This document shows, piece by piece, positions 62,046 through 64,000 of a stretch of DNA of 64,000 nt (its first letter is position 1; every line of letters begins with the position of its first letter). Location of the stretch: the NCBI GenBank assembly GCA_013397435.1, contig VZRG01002943.1, positions 1 through 64,000 on the forward strand. Reading direction: 5' to 3'. The DNA is from Erythrocercus mccallii (taxonomy: Eukaryota; Chordata; Aves; Passeriformes; Dicruridae). The translations under genes and the position numbers were made by a program. A model generated the notes under the pieces. That model was not told where the DNA came from. It saw only the letters and a program-made list of their open reading frames with translations, and did no database searches.

Positions 62046-64000
62046 TTCCGTTTCAGCAATCTGCCTTATAAACATGGCATGGTCTGTTGCTCAATAGATG
62101 GTTAAAAGAGTGAATAGCAGCTGGTTTATTCCTCTGTTTTTGTGAGGTGTGTTTACATTCCAAGCACAAGAGTGGAGGGGAAGGACAGCAAGTTCTCATC
62201 CCACCAGCCAGCCAGCAGAGGAGACTGGGCAGCCATCCATTGGAGGCTGTTTGACTTGACAGCCTTTCAGAGTCTAACACAAGGGACAAAGGTGGCTCCC
62301 AGATGGAAGACAACAGACTTGAAAAACAGGAAGTCTGACTGAGGGGGATGTACATTTAACATGTGAGTTCAAATTGCCAGAAGAAGAAAGGAAATTTCCA
62401 ACTAGGTGCAATGGAACAGCTCCTGAAAGATCTGTAAGTGCTTTTGGCCTCCATAGAAAATACTTGGGCAGAAAGCCTCCAGAAGGTATGTTTGTTTTGA
62501 GCAGAACCTGGAGTTCCTGCACAGAGCTCTCTGAAGGCTGTGTTGCAGGATTAGCCCATATTCTCTGTACTCAATGTCATGGGAGACTGAGTGTTTTCAC
62601 TGTTTTCTGGAGCCTGACACAGGCAGACAGACCACAAAGAAAAACACGGGAACAGATCCTATACGCCGCTTCAAATAACACTTGCTCCAGAGCATCTGGT
62701 GAATGCTGAGAAATTCTCGTTTCACAAAAGATGCCAACAGGGGAAGAAATTATTTCACAGTTTGCCTCAGGCTTCAAAATGGGTTGTTGAACATGTTAAC
62801 CGACACGCTTTTGGACAGGCTGGTTTGTGGTGACTGCCACTAACGAACAGGAAAACAAATGCCTGTAGTCCGAGCAGGGATTCACAATCTGCACACAAAG
62901 CCAAGGAAATTGCTGCTGGAGAATCCCCAGAGCTGCTCGGCAAGTGCACACAGGCTGGCAGGACGTGTGAAAAAACATCAGGAATGTTCCTTATGTGACA
63001 AGATGGATCATTCCATCATTCCAGAAGGAAGACTGCTTGAAATGTAAAGATTTGGTATATTGACTCAAGGGGACACTGATGCATTCCTAGGTACGAGCAG
63101 CTCACTTCAGAAAGAAACTAGGGGACAGGGAAATGGGAGGGTTGGTGGGTAGGAGTAGGAGGCAAAACACAGTCAAGCTATATACAAAAATGGAGAATGA
63201 GGCAGAAGTAGAAAGGGGAAAAGTAAATCAGAAGTTTAGAGCCTTGCATACATTCATTATGATATGGAAGGGGGTTTTGCAAGCACCAGCAATTCCATTA
63301 GCCAAAGAGTTACACAGTCACTTTTGATACAAGAGAGACAAGAATTTTATTACCATTGTATCAAGTCCAGTGAATACAGAAAATTCAAGCCCCTTTCTCT
63401 GCCAGCTACATGATTCACAAGGTGTTCACTAAAAAGACTGACAGTCCTGCTGTTTGTCTGTGCCGAATAAGCTAGTCTGGATGCAAAGAACTCATATATG
63501 GACAGAAATGTTCAGGAGGATGATGAAACCTGAAACAGATCCAAGTACAGCATAATAGAAACAGGCTTTGGCTCTCAAGGTAGGAAAGAATATCAGAGAT
63601 ACTGCTAATGGGAACTGGTTGTTAAACTAAACTACTCATCACTGGAGGATGGAAACCAGTCAAATCCCCTAAATCTGAAAGACCTGACCAACATAATAAA
63701 TTACCTGTTAGCGACAGAACATGAATTTCTCCCTCTACCTTCACCTGGTGCCAGGGATTGAAGAGACCCTGATTGTCACTTGCCAATATTTCAGTAAGAC
63801 TGCAAGTCTAGTTCTTTGTTTAGACAGCATCTATTTTCTTATATTAAGGATCTGCTCCTTTAACAAGAGTTGCAAAAAATGACTTGTGAAAACATACTTA
63901 CTTAAGGAAATGGCAGAAATGTCTCATGAGATCCTTGCAGGAGCAATGCAGAATACTGATACTGTTGTCTGTGACTTGTCACTAACTTTTTATCAAATGT
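62046..64000. other. Intergenic DNA to the window end, no gene recognised
   Basis: Non-coding, about 40% GC. Several open frames of 60-110 codons overlap on both strands between 62050 and 63330, without similarity that I recognise and without exon structure. No repeat family is evident. Confidence 0.55.

Noticed and set aside
1..64000. tRNA, rRNA, CRISPR array or prokaryotic operon
   Set aside because: No cloverleaf with A/B boxes, no rRNA core, no regularly spaced direct repeats with unique spacers, and no closely packed ORFs were seen on reading the window.
51911..64000. Exons of a neighbouring gene (RAB18 or ODAD2/ARMC4 by mammalian synteny)
   Set aside because: No segment recalls these proteins; the region appears purely intergenic within the window.

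Overview
The window comes from a vertebrate nuclear genome, almost certainly a bird. It holds one large multi-exon gene in AT-rich non-coding DNA, a CpG-dense promoter island, and several CR1 non-LTR retrotransposon copies, three of them with the avian-type 3' tail. There is no operon structure and no sign of microbial or viral coding DNA. The exact species cannot be read from the sequence.

The gene is MKX (Mohawk homeobox), a TALE-class homeodomain transcription factor of tendon, muscle-progenitor and connective-tissue development. It lies on the + strand. Six coding exons were placed by matching splice sites, codon phases and the known protein: 3835-4016, 5952-6111, 14237-14390, 15643-15978, 49620-49653 and 49766-49952. 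Together they give 1,053 nt, a 350-residue protein plus stop, with no frameshift or internal stop. A 5' untranslated exon probably ends at 3543 and is joined to 3770. The 3' UTR runs to a polyadenylation signal at 51883, so the transcription unit is about 48-49 kb.

Layout: 1-2100 is upstream DNA with nothing recognisable. 2110-6060 is a CpG island carrying promoter, 5' UTR and coding exons 1-2. Intron 2 (6112-14236) contains a 5'-truncated CR1 on the minus strand, itself interrupted by a 98-bp hairpin-bearing insertion. Intron 4 is very long (15979-49619). It holds a 33-bp minisatellite beside exon 4, a CR1 tail, and several exon-like or promoter-like islands that may be unannotated transcripts or isoforms. 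After the 3' UTR, 51,910-64,000 is intergenic, with a rearranged CR1 (54585-55325) and an old degenerate CR1-like LINE (about 60650-62045). No other protein gene, tRNA, rRNA or CRISPR array was found.

The best leads for something undescribed are the small TG...CA insertion inside the intron-2 CR1, a possible intronic terminal exon of MKX near 41991-42300 that would truncate the protein after exon 4, and two exon-like islands in intron 4 (19054-19296 and 38181-38317). All three depend on inference from sequence signals and need transcript or comparative data.
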